Below are positions 1 to 7,270 of a stretch of DNA of 37,586 nt, one piece after another (within the stretch, counting starts at the first letter, position 1; each line of letters begins with the position of its first letter). Position numbers and translations under genes: made by a program. The notes under the pieces are model-generated. The model was not told where the DNA came from and did not search any database. It saw only the letters and a program-made list of their open reading frames with translations. Source of the DNA: Sediminibacterium magnilacihabitans. Its GTDB lineage: Bacteria > Bacteroidota > Bacteroidia > Chitinophagales > Chitinophagaceae. Location: positions 1 to 37,586 of the forward strand of contig PVEQ01000025.1 of the NCBI GenBank assembly GCA_002973575.1, read 5' to 3'.

Positions 1-536
1 ATTGCAGAGGGTATATCGGGCAAGTGCTTATTTTGCTTGATAAATTGTTCAACCTCTGTCAAAGGCTTCAACTGGTAGGATGAATCGAATACATAGTCGC
101 TCCATCCAGTTTGCGCAACAATCATTTTTTGAGCTTTTACATTTCCTTTTACAGAAAGCATCTCTGTAGGAACTGTTGTCCCTATACCTACATTACCACC
201 GGAGAAAAGAAAACTATTATTGCTGCTTACTGTAAACAAAGCATTGTTTGATTGTATGGAGGTATTAGTATAAGCTTGTCCAGTTCGATCATATGTGAGT
301 ATATAACCATTACCGCCTGAAACACCTATCTCTGTACCCAGGCCAGTACCGGTATGATACCATCCTTTAAATCTCCCTTGTCCGCTTTCTATCTGCAGGT
401 CTCCGCCGTTAACTGTCAGTTGAGAAACAGGACTCATGGTGCCAATGCCAACGTTCCCAGAAGAAGGAAAGGTATTCTGTGCAACAGACAAACCACACTG
501 AAAAAGGCAATACGCTCCAAGTAAATATTTTTTCAT
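1..536 (-). CDS. Secreted fibre-like paralogue 5 (3' end cut by window)
   Basis: This ORF was read directly from the complement; it starts at ATG 536-534 and runs off the window edge after about 178 codons. It opens with a short signal peptide (MKKYLLGAYCLFQCGLSVAQ), then 'NTFPSSGNVGIGT', a variable middle, a second 'GNVGIGTTVPTEMLSV' module, and the start of the shared C-terminal module ('GWSDYVF', 'VEQFIKQNKHLPDIPSA'). It is the last visible member of a five-gene array. Its ATG overlaps the stop of the gene upstream as ATGA, which suggests translational coupling. Such proteins are usually annotated in Bacteroidota as tail-fibre-domain or cell-wall-anchor-like proteins. The biochemical function is unknown; surface or secreted location is inferred from the signal peptide. 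Confidence 0.8.
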   Translation of the reverse strand, partial: MKKYLLGAYCLFQCGLSVAQNTFPSSGNVGIGTMSPVSQLTVNGGDLQIESGQGRFKGWYHTGTGLGTEIGVSGGNGYILTYDRTGQAYTNTSIQSNNALFTVSSNNSFLFSGGNVGIGTTVPTEMLSVKGNVKAQKMIVAQTGWSDYVFDSSYQLKPLTEVEQFIKQNKHLPDIPSA

Positions 537-1510
537 TTATGACTGATTTGCTTCATTAATATTTCTATTTTTTTATTCTGTGTTTCATTTTCTTTTTTTA
601 AGTCTATTACGTATAAAGTAAGCTCTTCAATCTTTTTTAACAGCATTGCTTGTGTTGATCCTATATCTAATCCTTTGGCTTCTACTTCACCAGCAGAAGG
701 CATATCCGGCAAATGATTGTTTTTTTTGACAAACCGCTCGATATAAGAAAGTGATTTTAAGGGATACTCAGGGGTAAATACATAATCTGGCCAGCCAGAT
801 TGAATAACAATCAGTTTCCTGGCTTTGATATTACCATTTACAGAAAGTCTTTCTGACGGAGTCGTTGTCCCAATTCCTACATAACCCGTGTTTGCATCCA
901 ATACCATCTGAGAATACCAAATATTATTCCCGTCAATAGTGCCAAACTGGAGCCCCCGATCTGCTGATGTAATAGCATTCCCCCGGAATCGGATAGCGCC
1001 TCCATATGAATTATTGATTCGGATGAACCGTTCTGTTTGTTCTGCATCAAAAGCAATATCTCCCCCTGAAACATGAAGTCTGTAAGACGGCGTGTTGGTT
1101 CCTATTCCCACATTTCCGTTAGATGCCAATATCGATAATGAGTTAAAGGATGGACTGCTGATGGTATTGCCTGCCGTTACCCGAAATGCATATGCTTGAT
1201 TCCCTGTTTCGTTAGAATGAATATGGAAAAGATCATTTGATCTACTGTTTGCAGCGTGAGAGGTGCTAAAAGAAAATAGTGGTGATGGATCGCTGTAATC
1301 AGCAACATTAGCATTTATAAAATTGCCATTTGCAGGTCCGCCGAGTAGCCTAACAAAATTTCCTGTCGCATACATCACATCAAGCTTAGCAGCAGGCGTT
1401 GACGTACCAATTCCCACATTGCCACTTGCAGGGAATGTGTTCTGACTAAATGAATCGCTCAAAATGAGTAGTCCCATTATTGCCGCTAGTAGTCTCTTCA
1501 TATAGATCAT
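533..1510 (-). CDS. Secreted fibre-like paralogue 4 (325 aa)
   Basis: The start is either ATG 1510, which overlaps the previous stop as ATGA, or ATG 1501, which gives a cleaner signal peptide (MKRLLAAIMGLLILSDSFSQ). Three 'G.VGIGT.TP' modules are visible: directly after the signal peptide, mid-protein ('GNVGIGTNTPSYRLHV') and before the C-terminal module ('GYVGIGTTTPSERLSV'). The C-terminus carries 'GWPDYVF', 'NNHLPDMPSAGEV' and 'LLKKIEELTLYVIDLKKEN', followed by a Lys/Glu-rich helix likely to form a coiled coil. The layout resembles trimeric phage tail-fibre or S74-type proteins, but no catalytic Ser/Lys chaperone site is evident. It is the fourth gene of the array counting from the upstream end. 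Function unknown. Confidence 0.85.
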   Translation of the reverse strand: MIYMKRLLAAIMGLLILSDSFSQNTFPASGNVGIGTSTPAAKLDVMYATGNFVRLLGGPANGNFINANVADYSDPSPLFSFSTSHAANSRSNDLFHIHSNETGNQAYAFRVTAGNTISSPSFNSLSILASNGNVGIGTNTPSYRLHVSGGDIAFDAEQTERFIRINNSYGGAIRFRGNAITSADRGLQFGTIDGNNIWYSQMVLDANTGYVGIGTTTPSERLSVNGNIKARKLIVIQSGWPDYVFTPEYPLKSLSYIERFVKKNNHLPDMPSAGEVEAKGLDIGSTQAMLLKKIEELTLYVIDLKKENETQNKKIEILMKQISHK

Positions 1511-2859
1511 TTTTTCTTTTCTATTTTTGTTTTTATGACATTCACTTCTTTTTTCAATAGTCTATTCTCCTTTTTCAGGTCAATTACATACAGTGTCAGC
1601 TCCTCTATTTTTTTCAATAACAAGGCTTGATTATCTCCCACACTAATTCCCTTTTTTTCCACTTCATTTGCGGTGGGAATATCCGGCAAGTGCTTATTTT
1701 TCTTGATGAATTTTTCAACATCAACAAGTGATCTTAATCGATAGTCTGGTTCAAAAACATAATCACTCCATCCTGTCTGGGTAACAATTATCTTCTGTGT
1801 TCGAATATTACCATTAACAGAAAGTTTTTCAGCCGGAGAAGACGTACCAATACCAATGTTACTATTTGCAGATAAATAAAACTGATTTGTATTTCCAAAT
1901 GTCTGCATAGTTATTGGCTGAGCAGAGCCTCCTGCAAAGTAATTTGTAGAGACCAGAATTCCTGTATTAGTAGAGGATATGTCTAATGTATTTAGGTCGT
2001 TAGGAGCTGTTAACCTGAAAAAGCCGGCACTTAATTGATTTCTTGTGGAATTTGTATTTGTACCAAAATAAATATTTTTGCCAGGTGCCGATACATCTGT
2101 GTAAAACGATGCGGCATTATTTTGCAAACTCAATGTAGAGCCGGAAGTACTTCCAGTTGGGTAGAAGTATAGCCCGGTTCCAGTAGCCGCAGAAATGGTA
2201 GGTATACCAGCTCCATATGAGCCTCCCCATGTTAAGTTATTATTGCTCTGGATATTAATTCCTCCAAGCACATCTAATTTCACTGCGGGACTTGCAGTTC
2301 CCAGGCCTATATTGCCATTAGTGGATAAACAAAGCTGATTACTGCTTCCATATGTCTGCATAGTGATTGGTTGAACAGAGCCCCCACTATAATAATTTGT
2401 AGAGAACAGGATTCCTGTATTGGTAGATGATATGTCTAATGTATTCACATCATTAGAAGCCGTTAGCCTGAAAAAGCCAGCAGTCAATTGATTTCTTGTA
2501 GGGTTTGCACTTGTACCAAAGTAAAAGTTTTTACCAGGTACCGACAAATCTGTATAAAATGATGCTCCTGTGTTTTGCAAACTAAATGTAGAACCGGAAG
2601 TACTTCCGGTTGGGTAAAAATATAATCCTGTTCCAGTAGCAGCAGAAATGGTAGGTATACCAGCTCCATATAAACCACCCCATGTTAAATTATTATTGCT
2701 TTGTATGCTGATGCCTCCAACTACATCCAATTTTACTGCGGGATTCGTTGTACCGATGCCTACATTCCCACTTGCCGGAAATGTATTCGTTTGAGCAATC
2801 CCATCGTAAGTCAATAAAATAAAAACAGTTATAGATAAGGATACGAATAGTGTTTTCAT
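1507..2859 (-). CDS. Secreted fibre-like paralogue 3 with internal tandem duplication (450 aa)
   Basis: The longest array member. It has a signal peptide (about residues 1-22, ending GIAQ) and 'NTFPASGNVGIGTTNP', then two near-identical 151-residue units at about residues 31-181 and 182-332. Both contain 'SIQSNNNLTWGG' or 'NIQSNNNLTWGG', 'GAGIPTISAATGTGLYFY', 'TLDISSTNTGIL' and 'QPITMQT'. A partial third unit ('NIGIGTSSPAEKLSVNG') leads into the shared C-terminus ('GWSDYVF', 'NKHLPDIPTANEV', 'LLLKKIEELTLYVIDLKKEN') and a Lys-rich coiled-coil tail. The stop overlaps the next start by 4 bp. The duplication implies growth by unequal recombination and a fibrous, modular fold. No enzyme motif was recognised. 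Confidence 0.87.
   Translation of the reverse strand: MKTLFVSLSITVFILLTYDGIAQTNTFPASGNVGIGTTNPAVKLDVVGGISIQSNNNLTWGGLYGAGIPTISAATGTGLYFYPTGSTSGSTFSLQNTGASFYTDLSVPGKNFYFGTSANPTRNQLTAGFFRLTASNDVNTLDISSTNTGILFSTNYYSGGSVQPITMQTYGSSNQLCLSTNGNIGLGTASPAVKLDVLGGINIQSNNNLTWGGSYGAGIPTISAATGTGLYFYPTGSTSGSTLSLQNNAASFYTDVSAPGKNIYFGTNTNSTRNQLSAGFFRLTAPNDLNTLDISSTNTGILVSTNYFAGGSAQPITMQTFGNTNQFYLSANSNIGIGTSSPAEKLSVNGNIRTQKIIVTQTGWSDYVFEPDYRLRSLVDVEKFIKKNKHLPDIPTANEVEKKGISVGDNQALLLKKIEELTLYVIDLKKENRLLKKEVNVIKTKIEKKK
1864..2769 (-). repeat. Two-copy 453-bp in-frame tandem repeat inside the fibre gene
   Basis: Copy 1 spans about 2317-2769 and copy 2 about 1864-2316 on the minus strand; the period is 151 codons with no linker. 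The protein copies differ at scattered positions (for example LYGAG/SYGAG, TASNDV/TAPNDL, YYSGGSV/YFAGGSA), so the duplication is not brand new but the frame is perfectly kept. The unit boundary falls on the 'GN.G.GT..P' module. Confidence 0.9.
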
Positions 2860-2907
2860 CTGATCATTTAGATTTTCTTGATTATAATTTGATATTGCCT
2901 TTTCTCT

Positions 2908-3558
2908 TCAATAGTTGACCAATTTGTTTTTGCTGTCTTTCATTTTTTTATCCAGTTCAATTACATACAATGTCAGTTTTTCAATTTTCCTTAATAACAA
3001 AGCTGTTGTTTCACCTATATCAATCTCATTTTTTTCTACCTCTTTGGTCGATGGAACTTCCGGCAAATGCTTGTTTGCCTTAACAAATGCTTCAATCTGT
3101 GAAAGTGGTTTAAGCGTATAAGCAGGATTAAATACATAATCCGCCCATGGACTAACCTGCGTTACTTTCAGTTTTCTTACCCCTACAGTACCTTCTACTG
3201 CCAATTTATACGGTCCTGCATCTTGGGTACCAATGCCCACACTCCCGTTGGTTGTATTAATACTAATTCCTTTTGTGCCGGTATTCCAATCAGCAATATT
3301 AAAGACCTGACCACCTCCACCAGCGGCATTCCAGATACCAAGATCATCCACAGCTAATGTCACGGCTGTTTTTAATATTCGAACATTGCCCCAATGAGTG
3401 CCAAAAATTGCTCCCCCTTCAACGTGAAACCTGCCTAAGGGATTTGCAATACCAATACCAATATTTCCATTGGTCGTCCAGGGGGTATTCTGGGCTGAAC
3501 AATATTTTGAGAAAAGTGTACCAATAATAACGAAGAGTAGTAAATTTTTTTGTCTCAT
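2908..3558 (-). CDS. Secreted fibre-like paralogue 2 (216 aa)
   Basis: A compact member of the array. It has a signal peptide (MRQKNLLLFVIIGTLFSKYCSAQ), one N-terminal 'GNIGIGIANPLGRFHV' module, a short variable middle and 'GSVGIGTQDAGPYKLAV'. It then has the shared C-terminus ('SPWADYVF', 'NKHLPEVPSTKEVEKNEI', 'LLRKIEKLTLYVIELDKK'). The variable middle is much shorter than in the 450-aa neighbour, while both ends are conserved, so the array members differ mainly in the central module. It lies 48 bp upstream of the next gene, with no terminator seen between them, so co-transcription is plausible. Function unknown; the export signal is clear. Confidence 0.85.
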   Translation of the reverse strand: MRQKNLLLFVIIGTLFSKYCSAQNTPWTTNGNIGIGIANPLGRFHVEGGAIFGTHWGNVRILKTAVTLAVDDLGIWNAAGGGGQVFNIADWNTGTKGISINTTNGSVGIGTQDAGPYKLAVEGTVGVRKLKVTQVSPWADYVFNPAYTLKPLSQIEAFVKANKHLPEVPSTKEVEKNEIDIGETTALLLRKIEKLTLYVIELDKKMKDSKNKLVNY

Positions 3559-3828
3559 GGGCTTCGATAATAAGTTAATTATATAGCTTCACCCAATTGC
3601 TTTATTAAAGCATGGGATACAACAGGTTAAGGCAACTTATACTGCACACAACTACATTTCGTGACTCGCTAATAGAGCTGTAAACGCTTCGAACTTCAGA
3701 CTACTTATTTGGGGCAATTGATGGGGGGATATATCAGTTACCTGGTTGATTACAATATTAAAACTTATTACAAACAAAAACAATTTTTAAACGTATTTTT
3801 TTATGCTTTTTAGGGAGAGTAAAAACAC
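3559..3828. other. 270-bp intergenic gap in the fibre array
   Basis: This A+T-rich gap has no ORF, no convincing hairpin terminator and no clear TAnnTTTG element in the minus orientation. It may hold a promoter for the downstream genes that cannot be identified by eye. Confidence 0.4.
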
Positions 3829-4624
3829 TTATAATATAGCAATCATTTTCGTTCCAGTTTTTTGTACTCGTTTCTGCAAGGCTATATTTTCTTTTTTTAA
3901 CTCGATCATATAGAGTGTCAGCTCTTCTACCTTCTTCAACGAAGCCGTTTGTGTCACTCCCATATCCAACCCCTGGTTTGCTACTTCTTTTGCAGAAGGG
4001 ACTTCGGGTAAATGCTTGTTTTGCTTAACAAATTTTTCCACTTCCAAAAGGAGTTTCAAGCGATATGTGGAGCTAAATACATAATCGGGCCATGTTGAGG
4101 ATTGCTTGACTTTAATCTGGCCGGCAATGATGGAGCCGGCAACAGCAAGGTTATAACCTTTGGTATCCGTGGTTCCGATACCAACCTTCCCATAAAAATA
4201 AGTGGTGGAGTCCGGCGATATCTGAACAACCGGATAGGTTATATTACCATCGCTATATTCGAAAACAAAGGGCTTGTAATTTCCTGTAGCTCTTTTCTGC
4301 ATCCGCATTCCGAATTTACGAGATGTGGGATACGATAGGTTGAAAAAGTCAACATACTCCTCTTCATTGTCACCATTCACCAGCGCTACTGTTGACTCAT
4401 AAGCATTCCTTGAACTGGTAGGACTCCACACTTTGAAAACAGTGAAATCCTGTCCATATCTCCTGAAGTAAGGTATGCCAGAAGTTAGCAGTTTGAGGAA
4501 CGCTTATCTGGTTCTTAATAGAACTGTCAGATTGAGCGTTTGATTGCGTGGTCAATAATATACTCACCAGGAAAAACAATACCAACGGCACTTCATTCAC
4601 GATTCTTTTCCTTATTTGCTTCAT
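3829..4624 (-). pseudogene. Fibre-like paralogue 1, frameshifted
   Basis: Two overlapping minus-strand frames together make one array member. Frame A starts at ATG 4624 with a signal peptide (about residues 1-31, ending QSNAQ) and stops at 4397. Frame B is open from just after a TAA at 4504-4506 to the stop at 3829. It carries 'RRYGQDFTVFKVWSP', 'YKPFVFEYSDG', 'GKVGIGTTDTKGYNLAV', 'WPDYVF', 'NKHLPEVPSAKEV' and 'SLKKVEELTLYMIELKKEN'. Joining them needs a one-base skip between about 4503 and 4399. No ATG fits the start of frame B; the first candidate is GTG 4431, which lacks a signal peptide. This is either a real inactivating frameshift, a sequencing error, or less likely programmed frameshifting. 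Confidence 0.7.
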
Positions 4625-4662
4625 TTGTTCAATCTTTTATTTGTAATGCTTGCAGTGGAATT

Positions 4663-5158
4663 TCAATTACGGTTTACAGCAGTACCTCTTTTCCACATCA
4701 AATGATTTCGGGGATGATTTTCTTTTTGCTGTTTTAATTCACCCTTAATCGTATGAGTAGTAGAATCTGCCTTATCAGGCTGCATTGGTTTATCAGGGGA
4801 TGTAGCAGTCATTTTTATGCCGGAAAAAACATGATTCGTTGTTGAAGATGGCGTATCATTTTTTTTTTCGGATAATGGATGCCCGTTTTTATTCAGATCA
4901 GCTTCCTCTCTTTTATACAAATTGCTTTTCTTCAATTGTTGAGTAGTATGATCTTCTTTCCACAGTAAATGATTCCTGACATCGGAGGAATCGTTTTGCA
5001 ATTTGATATTGCTTTTCGCTGTTTTTAAAGTATCCTTCTGCGCAGGGTGGGTTTTAACCTGGGAAACAACACTGCCAACGAGTAATTATATTGAATGATA
5101 ACAACAAAACAAAACGTAGTGCACATTTTTTAACAGATGGGGGCTTGATTTCAGGCAT
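4663..5158 (-). pseudogene. Small secreted protein with repeated RNHLxWK motif, frameshifted
   Basis: ATG 5158 opens a frame encoding a basic, hydrophobic leader ('VKKCALRFVLLLSFNII') that hits a stop near 5057. A one-base skip around 'AATATAATTACTC' moves into the frame 'LLVGSVVSQVKTHPAQKDT'. That frame completes a believable signal peptide and continues without a stop into the 112-codon ORF that has its own internal ATG at 5001. The mature part is hydrophilic, rich in Lys, Asn, Thr and Asp, and has two near-identical motifs 89 residues apart, 'RNHLLWKED' and 'RNHLMWKRG'. A weaker 'TNHVFSGIK' lies between them. No family was recognised. It sits at the upstream end of the fibre array and may be its first gene. 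Confidence 0.55.
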
Positions 5159-5532
5159 AGAAATATCACATTTACTTTATACATGAACTCAATTGGAATA
5201 CTATTTCCATTGAATAATTATTGAGGCAGCATTTACAGGCCTCAATCAAAACATGTGAAGGACATCATTGGGGGAAAAAAGCAGACATCCATTCAATTGA
5301 TAAAACAAAAATACTTCCTTAAATTTGTCTTCCTAAAAAAATATTAAAAACCTTTACCAATTCCGACAATTTGGGTGTAATGGCCGGACTGATATAAAAT
5401 ACACGTAGATAGAGCACCCCTTATTTTAGGGGTATCAGCATCATTTTTTAATTACCGGTAAAGTTGTCCGCTTGAATTTTTTACCGGAGGATAGTATGTT
5501 TATAGGTCGACCTCAGGAAAACATTTTAACAA
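5159..5532. other. 374-bp A+T-rich intergenic region
   Basis: No ORF or RNA gene is visible. On the minus strand a TATTTTTG (complement of 5306-5313) matches the Bacteroidota -7 consensus and could drive the fibre array. No TTG lies at the expected -33 spacing, so this is weak. Confidence 0.35.
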
Positions 5533-5727
5533 CTACCCTTCTGTTTCATCGAGTATTTTCTTCCCCTTGTCGGTGAAGTAACAAACTTTTTCGTTCTCCT
5601 GTGAGCGCTTGATCCAGCCTTTCCCGATCAATATCTCGGTGAGCAGACCGCCCAGCTTACCGCCAATTTGCCTATAACGGATCCTTGGGGGCGTTGCTTT
5701 CTTGAGGAATGTTTTAACGATTGACAT
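5533..5727 (-). CDS. Small winged-helix-like protein (64 aa)
   Basis: The ORF starts at ATG 5727; the frame upstream is closed by a TAA nine codons before it, with no other ATG. The sequence is basic at the N-terminus ('FLKKATPPRIRYRQIGG'), then 'LLTEILIGKGWIKRSQ' and 'VCYFTDKGKKILDE'. The last two pieces resemble the final helix and wing of an ArsR-like winged-helix domain ('..GW(I/L)........(V/L)T..G...L'). At 64 residues it is too short for a full regulator and could be a stand-alone wing domain or a remnant. It is isolated between two gaps. The assignment is an impression from sequence shape only. Confidence 0.45.
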   Translation of the reverse strand: MSIVKTFLKKATPPRIRYRQIGGKLGGLLTEILIGKGWIKRSQENEKVCYFTDKGKKILDETEG

Positions 5728-5914
5728 AAATGTCCGTTTTACCCGGAGAATGCGCCTATTAAGTTACACAGGTTCTCCAGCACATTTTATGCCATCAAAG
5801 GAAGTTTTTTCCCGCCGTTTATTGGTATTGAATAACCGTAATTAACATAAAAGTAAAGTGAGCCGTACAATACATTGAGCCATTGCGTATTGAACCATTG
5901 TTTCATTAAACATA
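5728..5914. other. Intergenic gap
   Basis: Nothing recognisable is seen between the small winged-helix-like ORF and the thioredoxin-like gene. There is no clear terminator, repeat or ORF. Confidence 0.4.
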
Positions 5915-7132
5915 TTACCGCAACAAACTTTCTATCGTTGCATTAAATTCTTTCTTCATTTCTTCATAATGCACACCCGTTCCAGGGCCTGTAAACCCGG
6001 CTTCCAGCTTGGCCACTTTACCGGTTTTATCGATGAAGATGGTAGAAGGGAAGGATTTAATGGGCGTGAGCTGCGGCAGTGTTTTCTCTGTTTTCCGCTC
6101 ATCCATAACAGTAACACCGGTAACCAGTATGGGATATTCCACGCCGAAACGTTCTTTGAATTTCAGCAGGCTCTTGCGCGAACGTTCAAAATCGGTGCTG
6201 TATTCATACGCGAGGCCAATGATCTCCACGCCACGCTGTTTGTTCTTTCTATAAAAATCACTCAGGAAAGCCGTTTCATCCATGCAATTGGGACACCAGG
6301 AGCCCATGATCTGGATCACCACTACTTTGTTTTTAAAGCGGGCATCGTTGATGGACACCATTTTTTTATTCAGATCGGGGAAACGGAAATTCAACTTGCT
6401 TTGCCCTGGCCTCAGGTACATCGCCGCATCATTGGGCAAACCGGCATTGGCATTTTTTTCAGCAAGCCAGTTTTCATGGGCAACAGGACCGGAATAAAAA
6501 TCTCCGCCACTGATGCTATGGTCATTGTTGATTTTGGCCGTGAACAGGAAAGCATGCACCCCATCGAAAGTGGACAACTTCAGCGTATCACCGCTGACCA
6601 CTCCGCCCAGGTAACGATAATCTCCTGTTGAAGTCAATATAGAACCACTCAGATCGTTTCCTTTTTGCACAAACTCCCCTACCGTAGTATCTGTAAGTGC
6701 TTTACCGCTCTGTCCGAAAAAAGTTGCCCAGCGTCCGGTGATATTGTGCAATGCAGGTTGCTTTACTTCAAAGCGTGTACCATTGCCCAGTTCAGCGGTG
6801 AAAGGCATTTGGATATGCCCCTTGCTCGTACTCCTGATCCACCATCCTGCTATTTTTTTATCAGACAACAGCTTAATCCTGAACTGCGATTCAAAAACAG
6901 GCATCTGCACCAGCAGCGAATCACCCGCTGCGCCAATATTATCTACACGCATCCTCTCACTGGCATTCAATATATACCAGACCGTTTTCCCTCCTTCGTG
7001 ACGAAGCTCGAAATTGAATACGATATGGTTACCATCCGCGCGATGCAATTGCGCTTTCCATAATCCCTGTTCTTGTGCCTGTACCGTGTTGATCATTCCC
7101 GCCAACAACATAACCACCAATATCTTTCTCAT
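5915..7132 (-). CDS. TlpA-like thioredoxin-family secreted protein
   Basis: The start is placed at ATG 7132 (MRKILVVMLLAGMINTVQAQ gives a clean signal peptide) rather than four codons upstream; the product is about 405 aa. The N-terminal ~230 residues form a beta-rich region typical of Bacteroidota TlpA-like proteins. The C-terminal ~150 residues are a thioredoxin/AhpC-TSA fold with the redox site 'GSWCPNC' and a cis-Pro region at 'IKSFPSTIFIDKTG'. The likely role is periplasmic or outer-membrane thiol-disulfide exchange; the partner is unknown. A perfect TAAGTTTG -7 element lies 48 bp upstream. It is transcribed divergently from the lactonase gene. The family call is firm, the substrate is not. 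Confidence 0.85.
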   Translation of the reverse strand: MRKILVVMLLAGMINTVQAQEQGLWKAQLHRADGNHIVFNFELRHEGGKTVWYILNASERMRVDNIGAAGDSLLVQMPVFESQFRIKLLSDKKIAGWWIRSTSKGHIQMPFTAELGNGTRFEVKQPALHNITGRWATFFGQSGKALTDTTVGEFVQKGNDLSGSILTSTGDYRYLGGVVSGDTLKLSTFDGVHAFLFTAKINNDHSISGGDFYSGPVAHENWLAEKNANAGLPNDAAMYLRPGQSKLNFRFPDLNKKMVSINDARFKNKVVVIQIMGSWCPNCMDETAFLSDFYRKNKQRGVEIIGLAYEYSTDFERSRKSLLKFKERFGVEYPILVTGVTVMDERKTEKTLPQLTPIKSFPSTIFIDKTGKVAKLEAGFTGPGTGVHYEEMKKEFNATIESLLR

Positions 7133-7179
7133 AGTTCTGTACAACTTTACTTTTCTTCAATAAATAGGCTGCCTGGCAG

Positions 7180-7187
7180 CAAACTTA
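7180..7187 (-). promoter_or_regulatory. Candidate -7 element for the TlpA-like gene
   Basis: The complement reads TAAGTTTG, an exact TAnnTTTG match, about 48 bp before ATG 7132. No TTG is present at the usual -33 spacing. Confidence 0.4.
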
Positions 7188-7270
7188 CCAACAAAACGCC
7201 TGCGCATCATCACTTGCCTGTCAAATTATACGAACGGAATGTTTATCTTCCGTTTTCTAAAATAAATGGC

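Noticed and set aside
1..5160. Prophage or complete injection-system locus
   Set aside because: Tail-fibre-like proteins are present but no capsid, sheath, tube, baseplate, lysis or integrase gene is visible.
5969..6631. 220-codon plus-strand ORF
   Set aside because: It is the antisense shadow of the TlpA-like gene, whose thioredoxin motifs are clear.
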